Below the pieces are notes generated by a model, which saw nothing but the letters and a program-made list of their open reading frames with translations, was not told where the DNA came from and did no database searches. 64,000 nucleotides of DNA from Phragmites australis (taxonomy: Eukaryota > Streptophyta > Magnoliopsida > Poales > Poaceae). Positions 34,374 through 47,465 of the stretch are shown here, piece after piece; position 1 is the stretch's first letter, and the number at the start of each line of letters is the position of its first letter. The translations under genes and the position numbers were made by a program. The stretch spans positions 19,061,334 to 19,125,333 of the forward strand of contig NC_084931.1 in the NCBI RefSeq assembly GCF_958298935.1, read 5' to 3'.

Positions 34374-36930
34374 TCTAGCCCTTAAGTGTGGATTTGGTAA
34401 TTAATGACAATACATATGGACTAACAAATGGATTGAAAATTGTTAGTAGGTTATTTCCATATGTGATGCATGAAGGATTAAGCATGGATTCATTGAGGAA
34501 TGTCATGTGATCAAGATAAACACATCAAGATGAATGAGCTCTAAGTAATGCTCGGGTAAGTTGTGGTAATACCTATAGACTAACAATTATATTGAGAATT
34601 ATTTATAGGATATTCCATAGGAGATGCATAAAGTGATAAAACATGGATTCTTTGAGGAATGCCGTGAGATCAAAAGATATGCATCGAGGTCATTGAGCTC
34701 TAAGTGATGCTCATTTGAAGAAGAAGAAGAAGAAGATAGAGAGGAAGAGACATCAGAGTTTGAGGATGGTCTTAAGAATATTGACAAGAAGCGTGACAAC
34801 CAAAGCTGCTTGTGAAAATCAAGTAACTAAAGATATAAAATTATCAATTGAGTTTTATGGACTAACCTATGTGCTATGTGATTGAGAGTAAGTTGAGGTT
34901 AGGTTCCATATGAAGGCAAGTATTGAATTGAGATATTCAATCTGTCGAGTTGGAAGAGCAAGATCAAGACAAGCTTAGTGAACAACTTGTGTGCTTGATA
35001 CTTGCGGTTCATACCTCGGTGGTGAACCAGATGAATATGATGTGAAAAGAAAAGTCTTCCAATCTTGGTGCATAGGAAGCAATCAAGTGAACTTCATTAA
35101 GCTTCTGGAAGATCAAGAGATGATCGAGATGGAAAGTGAGGATGAACATCGTCATCAAGCTCAAGTGAAGAGTTGATGACAACCTAGAAAAAATATCGGG
35201 ACTCGGATGATGTGTTCGTCAAGTCCAACGGGATGGCTAGCTCAAGGCAAAGGTATAAAATGTAGGGCATTTTCTTTTACCAGCCAATAGTGATTAGAGA
35301 AGAGGAATGACCAGATTGATAGGATAAATGATGTACTATTAAGAGGGGTCTTGACGATTGCTTGAGTTTTACCATGTGTTGATAAGCTCAATCTTGCATG
35401 TGCATACTCTCTTTGGTAGGATGCTATTGTTTGCAAATGGGTTTTGCAAATAGCTCAAGTTCATGTTCTTACTCTGTGTGGCATGTCACTAAGTTTGCAA
35501 AGGTGGTTTGCAAGTTGACATAGTGAATGCATTAACCCTTGGTCGCATGGAACTTTTAGGTTACAAATTTGTCTTGCAAAAGTTTAAGGTACATGTAGTT
35601 TTCATTGTGATGGATCTTTGGACTGTGTTTTAGGATTGATCCAATGGGTTTGAGATCAAACAATCAGTTGGTATGTGTAGCCCTCTGAATAAGCTTTCTA
35701 TAGAGTCCAAGATCACATAAATTGGACATTGGGTTCAAAATTTATTGCTGTTTCTCTGAGTGTCGGTCGTGTTGTTCTAGGAGTGGCGATCTGACCTTCA
35801 AGAATTTCGGTATGACCGCCATGGTGACGGTCCAACCGCTAAGATGGGTAGTCTGACTCCTGGAACTAATAGAGAACTCTCATCTCTCTGGATCGGGTGG
35901 CGGTCCGACTGCCAAGGAGGCCGGTCTAACCGCCAAAGGTTGCAGAGAACCTCCATTTTCCAGGAGAGGATAGCGGTCCGACCGCCAAGGTGGCGGTCTG
36001 ACTGGCAAGAGGATCGATCTAACTACTAGAAAGGTGAAATGTTGTAACATCTAGTTTTAGAATCATTGGTCCAGTGGCGGTCCGACCGCCAGGTGAACTA
36101 CAGTCTGACCGCCAGATGCGCAGAGATGTCAGCTTTTGGTATAACGGTTAGTTTGGGTGGTGTGGCCTATATATACACCTTTTCCAGGGACTTGGAGAAT
36201 TGCTTCTACCCCCATTTAGCATACTTGAGCTAAGAAAAGTTCTCCCCATACATTTGTGCATGTGTTGCACATAGAGAGGGTTGTGAGGCAAGAATCAAGT
36301 GCATTTGCATTAGTGATTGAGCTTTAGGCACTTAGTGAGAGCCAAGTTCGTCTTGGCTTGTTACTCTTGGAGGTTGCCGCCTACTAGACGGCTTGGAGGT
36401 GATTGCGCCGTTAAGCCCTTCAAAGAAGCTTGTGAAGGAGCCACGGTGGTGATTGTTAGAGGCTTTGTGCATACCTTGCCTGAGAGGTAAAGTGCAACTC
36501 TAGTGGAATCGAGGTAGTGAGTGGTTCATTAGATTAACCGGCTCAAGATCAAGTTGCTCGTGGAGAGCCTTTTCTCGTGGTGAGAATTGCATACTTGATA
36601 GAGGAGCGGTTAAAGGCTTGAACCCACCTCAACGTGGATTAGGGGTGATCGACAAATCACCGATACCACGGGATAAACTTCGGGTTTCATCTCTCATGCT
36701 ATTTACTTCTATGTTGTGGTATTTACTTCCATGTAATTTACCTTGTGCAATTTATATTTCTAGAATCATAATTTCTTATATGTCACCCTAGGTTGCAAAC
36801 CTTGACATATACATAGAATTTGTCACTTTGTTGAGACATAAAGTTTAGGGGTTTTATATGTGTTGTAACCGATCATTTTAATTCCTCCTATTCACCCCCC
36901 CCCCCTCCAGTCGGCCTTCTCAATCCTACA
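34374..36930 (+). mobile_element. Solo LTR, 2557 bp, TG...CA, in LINE 1
   Basis: Begins TGAAGGTGCATCTAGCCC and ends CTCAATCCTACA. Identical 5-mers GTGGT flank it (34369-34373 and 36931-36935). No protein-coding region is present. The first about 350 bp contain two related halves ('gactaacaa...ttgttagtagg' at about 34418-34451 and 'gactaacaatta...' at about 34580). A relative of the same family and orientation lies at 57504-59650. The size and the C-run just before the end suggest a copia (SIRE-like) LTR; that family call is tentative. Confidence 0.85.
35780..36120. repeat. Palindromic minisatellite 'GCGGTCCGACCGCC' in the solo LTR
   Basis: At least seven variants of a self-complementary word built on GGCGGTC.GACCGCCA are scattered from about 35780 to 36115, for example near 35888, 35920, 35971 and 36067. 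Each can pair with itself (GGCGGTC with GACCGCC). The block starts about 1.4 kb into the LTR. Confidence 0.8.
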
Positions 36931-39130
36931 GTGGTCATTTTACATGAGACATTACATGAACTCCATCGAAAAAAGATGAGCGGTGTAATCCTCAAAATTT
37001 GCTTTGAGATGGCCTATGACAAAGTTAAATGACCATTCCTGTTACAGTCCCTCTGGATGAAAAGCTTGTCTCCTAAATGGTGTGAATGGGTAGAAAGCAT
37101 CATTCGGAGGGTAGAGTAGCTGTAAAAGTCAATGAAGAGAATGGCCATTACATCCAAACAAAGAAAGGTCTACATCAAGGCGACCGACTCTCTCTAATTA
37201 TATTTAACATTGTTGCAGATTTGTTAGCAGTATTGGTTGAGAGAGCCAAAAAATGCAGGACATGTTAAAGGAGTTGTACCTCATTTGGTAGAAAGTGAGC
37301 TATCAATCCTTTAGTATGCTAACGATACGTTCTTATTTATGGAGGATGACCTGGAAAAGGCCAAGAAAATGAAGCTTTTGCTTTTTTGCTTTTAAGCAGC
37401 TTTCAAGGTTAAAAATAATTTTCCATAAAAGTGAAATTATTTTGCTTTGGGGTGGCTCAAGACAAGACTGGCCAATATGCTGATGTTTTCATATGTGCAA
37501 TGGATGAGTTACCCCTACGGTACTTAGGAATCCCGATTCACTATCGAAAACTCAGAAACTTAGACTGGAAGAGAGTAGAGGAACTAATCGAAAAAAGACT
37601 TGGCAGTTTGAAAGCCAAGTACTTATCAACAGGTGGTAGATTGGAACTTCTAAACTCAGTTTTTAATTACCTATCCACATATATGATGTCTTTCTTTCAA
37701 ATACCACGTGGGGTTCTAAAATAGATCGATTATTTTCTATCAAGATTCTACTGACAAAGCGATAGTCACAAAAAAATACCGCCTAGCGAAATGGAAATTC
37801 CTATGTAAACCCAAATACATGGGTGGATTAGGGATAAAGTACCTTGACATCCAAAATACCTCTCTCCTATGTAAGTGGTTGTACAAATTACTAACTGGGG
37901 ATGTGACGTGGTAAGAACTACATCGAAACAAAAACATGGAGACAAAACCTCTTTCGCAAGTTGAAGGAAAATCAGGTGACTTGCACTTCTAGGCCAAACT
38001 TATGAAAATGAAAAGTATCATATTCCGATATGGTACTTTTGACATCAAGGACATATCTGAAATTAGATTTTAGGAGGACACTTAGTTTGGCAAATCGCCA
38101 CTGTAACTCCAATATCCTTCATTATATAACATAGCATGAAACAAACAAGACTCGGTAGCTTAGGTGATGGAGTCATTCCCTGCAAATATTTCATTTAGAA
38201 GGGACTTGAATGGGAAATTAGTCACGTGGAATGATTTGATGGCTCATCTCACCAACATCACGTTGTCTGGAGACAGATATGAGTTTAAATGGAGCTTAAA
38301 CAAATATGAAAAATTCACAGTTATCTCTCTGTACAGGACTCTGGTATAAGATGATGAACCAATCCAAAATAGTAAAATATGGAAATTATAGCTACTGTTA
38401 AAACATCTTATGGTATTGACGCAAAGGGGTTCTGCTAACAAAGGATAACATAATGGCATTTACACAAAGGGGTTATACTAACAAAGGATGACCTAAGAAA
38501 AAGGCAATCACTGGGAGATCATAAGTGTTGTTTTTGTCACAAACCTCTTCTTTGATTGTCGTTTCGCACATTATGCAGGCTAATAGTTCAGACAGCATCA
38601 AATATTTACCAATCGTGAAGTGTTCAAAACATGCTTCAAAATTGGCTTCGGGGTTTTAGTAAAAACTTGAAAGGCTATATATTGGGAGTTGCTGTCATAT
38701 TTTGTTGGTCACTATGGCTATGTAGGAACGATATTATCTTTAACAAGAGAAATTATGTTTTTCTCCTTTGTAGATTATTTTTACTTGTACACATTGGCTC
38801 CGTTCATGGTATGTACTACATCGGCAAGAGCATCATGAGATGGTTACTATAGCATGTACATGACTGAAGCGGGTGGACAGGGAGCTCTTTACTCGGTTTG
38901 AATGGCAGCCTGGACTTTGTATTCAAGCCTAAGCAGAATAACCTTGTCTGAGGAGATGTGTTTCCATCTTGTTAGAAGTTTTTTTATTATGTGTCTCATG
39001 TAACGCTCTTGTTCATTAGAGTGGCTGTGTGCATCTCAGTAATCCAAAGGCCGGGAGTAAACTTTTGTACGGTTGTATCAGCTTGATGTAACAATAAGAG
39101 TTAATAAAGCTTCCTTTTAAAAAAAAAAAA
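36931..39130 (+). pseudogene. LINE 1 reverse transcriptase, second part, C-terminus and poly(A)
   Basis: Starts in the codons after the solo LTR ('ILHETLHELHRKKMSGVI'). It passes 'YANDTFLFMEDD' (37317-37352), 'RYLGIPIHYRKLRNLDWKRVEELI' (37520-37590), 'YLSTGGRLELLNSV' and a weak C-terminal region ('FTVISLYRTLV' at about 38317-38349), then ends with a poly(A) tail at 39119-39130. Multiple frameshifts. Confidence 0.82.
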
Positions 39131-39392
39131 GAGATGGTCTAACCATTCTCTATTGTGATATTTGGGACATCGACGGGCCATCGCTGAGCTGCCCTCGCGG
39201 TTCTCCGCCACTGGCCACTTCACCGTGTCGTCTGCTGCCACCGCTAGGTCACCTTGCCTGGTCGGCCATCCCTCTAAGTTGGGGGACATGGTGACCTCAT
39301 CGGAGCCTCGCGTGAAGAAACCCCTCCCTGGACCAAATTCTTAACCTCAGCAGAGCCTCGACATAATTAGAGACTCGACAGAGTCTCGACGG

Positions 39393-39475
<83 letters not shown>

Positions 39476-39540
39476 AACTATCTCCACCTTGATCAGATGC
39501 AACACAAAGTCATTAGATTGGGGAATATGCTAATATTATT
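39131..39540. other. Spacer between LINE 1 and LINE 2 with a GA microsatellite
   Basis: Perfect (GA)n runs from 39396 to 39473. The flanks are moderately GC-rich and encode nothing recognisable. This may be target DNA or the decayed 5' end of LINE 2. Confidence 0.6.
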
Positions 39541-40959
39541 AGATTGGCCTAAAAAAATATTATTAGACTACATATTGTATCAACAATGGTTTCTTCTTGT
39601 ACTTGTAGGGTGATTGAAGTACAATCTTTTTGCAGGCAACACTGGTACATACATCCATTTAAAACTTTTACCTCATATTCGCGTGTCATGCGTCTGAATT
39701 CATTCATACTTATCCCCATTCCAAGAGACCAATGGGCTTTTTTGGTAGACAAGGGTTTCCTTAGTTCTCACAATAATTTTTAAGTATTTAACCATGAAAA
39801 TGTTATTTTATCTCACATTGATAGGATTTTTTGCGTTACTGAATTTGATCACCATTTTCCTTTAGCCACTGCTAGTGCTCTTTCGAGGATGGTAATTGAT
39901 TATACACCGATTCTATCTGGTGCTGGAAAGCCAATTAAGAGATCTAGATTCAGGTTTGAAATATGGTCGCTCCAGAGGGAAGATTTTGCAAGTTTAGTTA
40001 GAAAAGCTTGGAATAGCCCTGTCTATGGTAGAAATAGCATTGATATTTGGCAACAAAAAGTTAGGTGTTTTAGGAAATCAGCAAAAAGGTTGGAGCATAA
40101 ATGTGGAGGCATAGAATATAAGAAAGGAAGAAAGAAAAATTGTGTTGTGGATATGATGTGTTAGACTCTCAGAAACCAAACCTATTTCAAATAGTCAAGA
40201 CCGTATGAATGAAATTATGCTTGAATTGAATCAAAATTGGGTTATGGAAGAAACTAAAGACAAAGGGCTAGAGAGAGAAATACTAAAGGAGATAGGAATA
40301 CTAGATACTTTCAGACTGTAGCTAACCAAAGAAGAAGGAAAACTACTATCAACAGTACTGATTGTGCTGAGGGACTGTGAATACTACTGAGGAGATTATT
40401 AAAGTTGCTAGTGATTTCCAATACAAATTATTTAAATTTGAACCTAAACACGATATTGAGATTAGTGATGATTTCTTTTCTCCTGAAGACAAAGTTACTG
40501 TAGATGAAAATGCACCCCTAGAGGCTGTGTTTTCTGAAGAAGTTAAAAGAGCAATTCTTGAATCCTATGCTGAAGGAGCTCCAGGGCCTGATGGTTTATC
40601 CTTTATCTTTTATCAAAATTTCTGGGAGCTCATTAAACATGACTTGATGTGTATGTTTGAAGAGCTCCATAGGGCAGAGTTAAACATATATAGATTGACT
40701 TACGCTCTGATCACTATTATCCCAAAAGAAAAAGATGCTAGGAAAATGAGTAAATTTAGGCCTATTAGTTTGTTGAATTGTAGCTACAAGATTTTTACAA
40801 AAGATTTGATTAATAGGGGTTATAATTGATAGGTTGATTGGTAGCAATCAGACAGCTTTTATTAAAGGTAGGTTCATATTAGAAAGTGCTGTAACTGCTC
40901 ACGGAGTTTTGCATAGTGTGTATCATGGCAAGGGAAAAGGTTTGGTTCTAAAATTGGAC
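39541..40959 (+). pseudogene. LINE 2 endonuclease end and RT N-terminal part
   Basis: 'HIDRIFCVTEFDHHFPLATASALSR' in part near 39820-39885, 'AWNSPVYGR', then an open 150-codon frame (40377-40829). That frame carries 'APGPDGLSFIFYQNFWELIK' and 'RKMSKFRPISLLNCSYKIFTK', RT domains 1 and 2. 'SNQTAFIKGRFILES' and 'KGLVLKLD' follow in another frame before the break at 40959. Confidence 0.85.
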
Positions 40960-41310
40960 TGTATATACGGAGCCTACGGACCCTACAGAAGACAGATGAT
41001 CACAAGCCTCTACAAGCCATTAGAAGCCAACACACCCCTACAGAAGCACTACAAGTCTTTCGCAGCTAGGTCTTCTTCGACTACACGCAAGGAAGTCATC
41101 CGACTAGGTTAGATCTATTTAAGCTAGCCACCCACCCCCCTTTAACAACCCAAGAGATCAATACAAAACAAGCAGGACGTAGGGTAATTACCCTAAGGGA
41201 GATCGAACCTGTATAAAATCCCCTCTGTGTGTTCCTTTGATTCGTCTACTCGAAACATCCCCCATCTATTTTATAAGTTTGTAAGATCGACGGTTCACCA
41301 ATCGTCGATA
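40960..41310 (+). repeat. 5' LTR remnant of gypsy element 2
   Basis: Starts inside the LTR at the TATA-like 'tgtatatacggagcctacgg' and runs to '...atcgtcgata'. It aligns with the last about 300 bp of the gypsy 1 LTRs. The missing beginning coincides with missing LINE 2 reverse transcriptase codons. Confidence 0.85.
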
Positions 41311-43713
41311 GCTAGTGTCGTCCGTGGGAATCGTGACAGTAGGCGTTGAAACATCTACACATGACAGGCCATTGATTTTGCCTAAGCCAGCACCGAGGAC
41401 CGGCTTCTTGGGCGAGGGGTTCTATGACAACTTCACCTTCTCAACCAATGATGAACCGATGATCGATCGGGTGGATCTCAATGAAGAACTATATGGAAAC
41501 AATTCCGGCAATGAGGCAAGTCGCTTTATGGATTAGTGCACCAAGGACTACGGTATCGAGTGCAAACCACTCGACGGCCAAGACAATCGCGAAAACGATG
41601 TTCACCGCAAGTCAGGATCCTCTCCTGCAGTTTTCGACAACATAAATTGTCGAGATACTTGCCTAGAGTAATCCAATGACAAATCCATGATGGACTTAGA
41701 CTCCTCCTCTAGTGGAGATTACCCCCGAGAAGTCTTCACCAATGGAGATAGGGATGTCGATCAAGATGATCATGATAACAACAATCCCGCAGGCATCCAA
41801 ATTCCCGTTGCTCCAGCTACGGGAGGAGATGGTCAGCTTTTGCTGGCCACACCTTCCAGATCCAAAACCCTAACATAGCGTAGGATCCAACACCTCTTGA
41901 TCATCAGCAGATGGCTCAGTGCTACAGATCCACAACGGTGCAGAGGCTCATCCTTGTACATGAGGCCCTTATACGACCCCTACAGCATACGTATCCATCA
42001 ACCCGCTCAAGCTTTACAGACATTCCCCTTGTCATGGCCTTTCATGACTTGGGGCTTGGATATTTTACGGTCCCTTCTTGGTAGTGCCCAGAGGCTTCAA
42101 GTTTCTTTTTGTCTCCATCGATATCCCTACCAAGAAATGACTCAAGTGTTGATACGATCAACCAAATATCAAATCCCTCTAGAGCTACTAGGACCATGAC
42201 GTCCAACAATGAGCCCTACAAGCAAGGAACCTGGTTCTATGACCTGTTCAGCCAATGTAACAGCAACAAGCTATCCTCGAAGTGGGAGAGACTTTACATG
42301 GTGGTCGAGTCTTCTCACCCTGGATCTCTTAGCAACGGAGGATGGATGAGTCTTCAATAATTCTTAGAATGTCGACCAACTCCAAAAGGTTTATGTGTAA
42401 GTACTAAGAGTAAGTTTGCAGTAACAAATGTTCATATTTCCTGTAAGGTTGCTTGAATCTTGGTGTGTTCTTTGTCTTCCATAAACTCAATGTCTAGCAC
42501 CCGTAAGACGGGTACACCAGTGATAAGCCATAATCCGGGTACCTCTACCTATTGCACGCACCCGGATAAGCCCAGACAAGGTCACATGGGAATCAATTTC
42601 AGTAAACAAGAGTTTCTATGACCAATGGGGAAGTATGAGCGTTCAATTCTTTCCCCTCGGCTAGCTAATTCATAATGGTCGGTCCATAGATTTTATGTTA
42701 ATATCTTTGACTATCTATCTAACTGTTCTTCCCAGATATCCAATCAGGGCTAAATGAATATTATATACAAAGACCTAACAACAACATATTATGCGTGCGC
42801 CAAAGCGACTTCCTTCGTGTGGAGATGATGTTCTAAGTTATGACCTCGCAGGATGTGACAAAGGTTCCCTATCACGTCCTCGAGTGCCCGAGGGCTACAA
42901 TGCCTCCCACTCACGTTGAACCTAGGGCTAACTTGATTAATCTCAATGATTAGTAATGAAGTCATCCTACCCTAGATGAAGGAGGAAGCAAGTAGAACTA
43001 GGCATGTTAGGTTGTCGGTATCTCCTCGGTATCGAGTTTCCAAGAAGTTCCACCATTTTCCTTTACATTTTTTTGTTTTTTACTAACAAAAGAATAAGTT
43101 TCTATTCCCCAGCACAGGATCAAGAAAAAACCTAAATGAACTCGGCAATTCTTCAACAAGCCACCACAGAGTCTCCGAATACTACTCAGAACTATGATCT
43201 TCTGAGCTAGGGTGTCACCGCATGTTATGTTCAGGATCTCTTCCAGCACATGTGGCGGCTATTGGTATGAAATACCAGGAGAGCTAGCACACGACACTAA
43301 CAAATGCGCTCAGTTTCTAAATGCCATCGTGATCTTTTGCCAGAAAAGAAGGAAAGATTCCTGCACCACCATGTGAAATCTCCACCGTGATGGATCAACC
43401 TTCGAAAAACCCACTGAACGGAGAGCCAAATTTTTCCTAACCTTCTTAGAATCCCAAGAAGTTGGGACAATGCTTATGGTTGACGTAGATTTTCTACTCG
43501 GACGAGGTCCCTACCTGGAGGCTCACAGAGCTACCCGGAGAAGGCCTAATATCCCAACTAGATGACCCGATGACAACCATGAACTCAAATAGACATACAT
43601 CCTACCCAGAAGCCCGAGTTGTCACCCGAAGAGGCAGCCCATCGAGATATCTTCCTCGGCTGGGCTAAGTTTCTTTATCCGTCACAGCCTCATTTCACAT
43701 ACTGATGGTGGCT
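41311..43713 (+). pseudogene. gypsy 2 internal region: gag start fused to integrase remnant
   Basis: 41372-41536 and 41687-41878 read like the start of gypsy 1 gag. From about 42020 'WPFMTWGLDI' and then 'LSSKWERLYMVVES' give the integrase core start and C-terminus. 42400-43713 has no recognisable coding region. The pol middle is deleted, so the element could only have moved with help. Confidence 0.7.
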
Positions 43714-43861
43714 TGACGATGACTAGTGGGTAACTACCATATCCGGATAACCCATGGTTTCTTGTTATTCTCAAGGCATATCTCTATGCCTCGGAAGAAG
43801 ATCCCTGGATGAATGAAACTGCCCATAGACACCCAGGATATCTCATAAACAGGGAAGTTTA
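43714..43861 (+). repeat. 3' LTR of gypsy element 2, left piece
   Basis: Begins TGACGATGACTAG as in gypsy 1 and breaks off at 'acagggaagttta', where a 3.6 kb element enters. It resumes at 47466. Confidence 0.82.
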
Positions 43862-46800
43862 TGTCAGACTCATCCAAACCACACTTGGCTTAATCGACAG
43901 TGTCAGCTATCTATAAAGGTAAGAGCTAGAACACACTTGTCATTCGACATGTTGAGCACTAACAAGTATCTAAAATCATCCATCATAGCCACTATTCGAT
44001 TAAAACGAGAGTAACTCCAGCAGTCCTGATATATGCTCAACAAAGTCCAATATCATAGCATAAATCATTTATAATATAGTTTCATCACAAGATATAAACA
44101 GAGTGCGAAGACATTAACTTATATTACATACCTTGTTCATAATTCCAGTTTCTACTTACTATCAGAGTTTTCATACGTGACGGATACTAATAAAACAAAA
44201 GGCCAGTGGTGCCATTGCCCATAGGGCACCACCGGGATTAGCTCAGACATTCCTCCTCTACTCCTGCCCATCGTGAGCATCGGTAGGGTAGAAGTATCCA
44301 TCGTGAGCATCGGTAGGGTAGAAGTATCCATACACTAGTTCGTCATTACCTGCACAACTTAAGGGTAAAACCCTGAGTACGATGATACTCTCAAGACTTA
44401 CACAGTATAGGTATATAAGATCTCGACTCCAAGGGTAATGCATTTTGCTGACTAGCAAGGAATAAGGCCACAAGTTAATTTGATTCCACGAAAAAGTATT
44501 TTAATCAATATAATGACATGAACAACTGATATTGCTCGACAATAATAAAAACCTCTAAGAATGTAAACTTGCTCAACTCAAATAACATTAGCAGATGCTC
44601 CTCCTAAAAGTCCACTTACTTTCCTTGTTCCCAAACTGAATAAAAATCTACTATTGATGTCCAATGGACATTAAGCAATTAGAATTGATCTTACACCCTG
44701 CAGGGGAGTACTTCTTTACCCACATGACACAAGACCATTTGATTTGTACAACCTACCAACTACACAAGAGGGTACCCATGACAACCTTTCCCAAATAAGC
44801 TCCGATCAATAGGGACATGCGCCTATAGGTGCGAAGGTCAGCTAGAACTACTACTAGAGCAACCCAGATACTTCTACAAGCCCTCTCGCCCACAACACCA
44901 TAGACGTTAAAGCCAAAGGGTCACATCAACACGAGGTATTTGCACGGAAAAGTGCTTAAGCTAACGGCACCAACGATCGGTGCATAAACGACACAAGCGG
45001 TATATGGCACATGGGTCTCCTCTCCTGAACTGCCCTTGACACTACCCACATCTCATCTCAAACTCTATGGCACCCGGGTATCCTCTCCCAAACTGCCCTA
45101 ACATTGCTCACATCTCATCTCCAATTCACCAACTCATCGTCACAACTTGGCATTCCTTTAAAACAGTAATTGAAGGCCTGATAGCTCGCAAATGATGTAT
45201 GTACCACTGCTCGACTTCTAGTGATGACCTATGCATTGCTAAGCATTCCATACTTCTTTTAAGTTGGACGTTAACATGGTTATAGTTAGATTACAAGGAA
45301 GGAGATTGTCAATATATCAAGGTAAGGACACATGCATCAAATAGGTTCTGCCTGATTCCCAACATCAACTTGCTAAAACATGCATATAGGACTCATAGCA
45401 ATATCTAGCAAATTGACCAACAATTCACCAAAATATATGAGAAATATCATAGATGCTTGAATGGTGCTTCCTGTTCTTCACTCACGAATTCCACTGGTTC
45501 ACCTTTGGGTCAAGCACACGACTGTCTGATATGTCGTTTTCTAATTAAAGGAATGATGCATCGCAATGAGTATAGGTGACATGCGATGAAAGATGCTCCA
45601 CATTGCATAACAATAGTGGAGATGTGATGCATTATGTCATGAATCTAATAGTATCAATGATTTCTTAATTTGGATTAATGTTAATTGTTTAACATTTTCT
45701 GGGATTAATTAAGCTTAAGCCAAAGCTTAATCCTAGACCAAAAATTAATTAAGTATAACATGAGGGTGAGTATTTTTAACAAATAGGAGACATTATAACA
45801 AGATTAACAAAATTGGTTTCACCAATCTTGGACTTACCAATAATTACTTATGTAATATTAAAGTTTACTCATATTTTATTAATTGTATAAAATTCAGCAC
45901 ATATTTCATGGCTCCTAGAATTTTTAACATGTAGAGTATGATCAAACAAAGATAACGAAATTGGTTCGCTATTTTTGGAGCTATATTTATTTTTCTATGT
46001 ATTTCACAAGCTTTTAGCCGATTTTACAGTTGTACAATAAATCTATTTAATATTTTCTGAATTAACTGAATATTAAACAACCTTAATCCTTTTTGCACCC
46101 AGGGGGACACTAGGCACACCCATGAACTGGTGGGACCAAGGCCTGGCTTGCTTTGACCAGTCAGAAACGACCCACGGCCATGGCATGCATAGTGCCGCCA
46201 TGGCCGGTGGCACGGTCTAGGAACAGCAGCAGGATCATCAGCGCACACACGTAGACTCATTTGAGGCACACGTGGATGACGGCGGTGACCAGAAGGCAGT
46301 CTGCGACGGTGTACAACGATGATGGTACTGCAACAGCAGTCCACGCAAGGCGATAGGGTGAGGGAGCGAGGCTAAAGGCCAGCCGAAGGCATGGGAAGCT
46401 ATAGCGTGCTAAGGGGAAGCTCCCTTGGCAGGTGCCAGCTTGCGAGCTCGACCGGAGCATGGCCAGTGGCAAAGCACAGAGGGGCGGCGACGGGCCAAGA
46501 CAAAAAGAGCGCACACAAAAGCTTCATGAGGCTATAGGGGACCTCACCAAGGGCAAGTTGACATGAAGGGGCAGCAGTGAGTTGGCTTGATAGTGAGGGG
46601 TGGAGCAAGATGCCAGAGTTAGGGAAGAATGTGTTAGCACGCCAAATCTGGCTAGGAGAGATGGGGATTTTCGGCAGGAGAAGCTCGTGGGAAGCCTCTA
46701 CTACCTTCCTCCATGCTCAACGGGACTTGGGCCTGGCTAGTCTGACCTCGTACGTGGTGGATTTGGGTCGGCGACGCTATTGTGCTGCTTTGCTCTGCTC

Positions 46801-47465
46801 GACTGGGAAGGAGAGCGGAAGCAGAAGGCTCGCACGCAAAAGAGAGAGTGAGGGAGAGAGAGAAAGAGGAGAGGGTAGGGGGTTAAGGTGGCAACCGAAC
46901 TCCCTGGAAGTGGCTCGGTGGCTGGCTTCATTTGTCAATAATGGCAAAGACCAACACTGAGATACAAAGAGAGGGAGATCGATGGAGAGGATTACTAGTG
47001 GGCCCAAAAGAACAGGAACCGACCTGAATCAAATATCTTCTTCCCTCTTCTCCGATCCAAAAGATCTTGCCAAGCCCCAAAATTATTCTAGGGATTTTTG
47101 TGGAATGCTATAATTCATATGTAACCTATTATAATTGATTTGACCCAAACATCCTGAGCTAAATTATAAATTAAAATTCTTCAAATTTGCAACCTTTTAT
47201 AACTTGCTCCAATTTTTAAGGCCCCAAATTAAATCCTAAAAATCTAGAAAAATCTACTAATATTCTTCATATGCTATGGAATAATTTCTAAAATTATTTC
47301 CAACCCTATGTTGTATAGTAAATCTGTGAGTTCCTTCACAATGCATCACTTATTATTAAGTTTAACAGTTCCTGTTTAATTTTAAATGCATTTAATTACT
47401 TTCTTGAAACTTTAATTATGATCATGAATGCTTAGTGACATGTTTAATAATTCTAGGATGTCACA
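43862..47465 (-). mobile_element. 3.6 kb TG...CA element, probably a solo LTR, inside the gypsy 2 LTR
   Basis: Starts TGTCAGACTC and ends GGATGTCACA; GTTTA flanks it on both sides (43857-43861 and 47466-47470). The surrounding LTR reads through when the element and one GTTTA are removed. Read on the minus strand it starts TGTGACATCC, a common opening of grass gypsy LTRs, so I infer a minus-oriented solo LTR. It contains no convincing protein domain. GC-rich 46100-46900 and AT-rich 45600-46030 and 47040-47460 alternate. 44262-44326 holds two direct copies of a 32-bp unit 'catcggtagggtagaagtat'. Confidence 0.75.

Larger units (their letters stand above)
22090..39130 (+). mobile_element. LINE 1: L1-type non-LTR element opened by three later insertions
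   Basis: Four separated blocks form one element: 22090-22935 (end of ORF1 and endonuclease), 23702-24108 (end of endonuclease and linker), 33740-34373 (reverse transcriptase, first part) and 36931-39130 (rest of RT and C-terminus). It ends with 'aataaag' at about 39103 and a poly(A) run to 39130. The gaps hold a hAT-like MITE, a gypsy element and a solo LTR. Dropping each insertion together with one target copy lets the LINE frame run on. Many stops show the LINE is old. The RT catalytic box reads 'YANDT' (near 37317) instead of a YADD-type box, and so is dead. Confidence 0.85.

Noticed and set aside
35780..36120. Regularly spaced palindromic words considered as a CRISPR-like array
   Set aside because: Spacing is irregular, words vary, there are no unique equal-length spacers, and the setting is a plant LTR.
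46577..46960. 127-codon + frame in the GC-rich middle of the 3.6 kb element
   Set aside because: No domain-like features; ends in low-complexity Arg/Glu/Gly repeats from a GA-rich tract.
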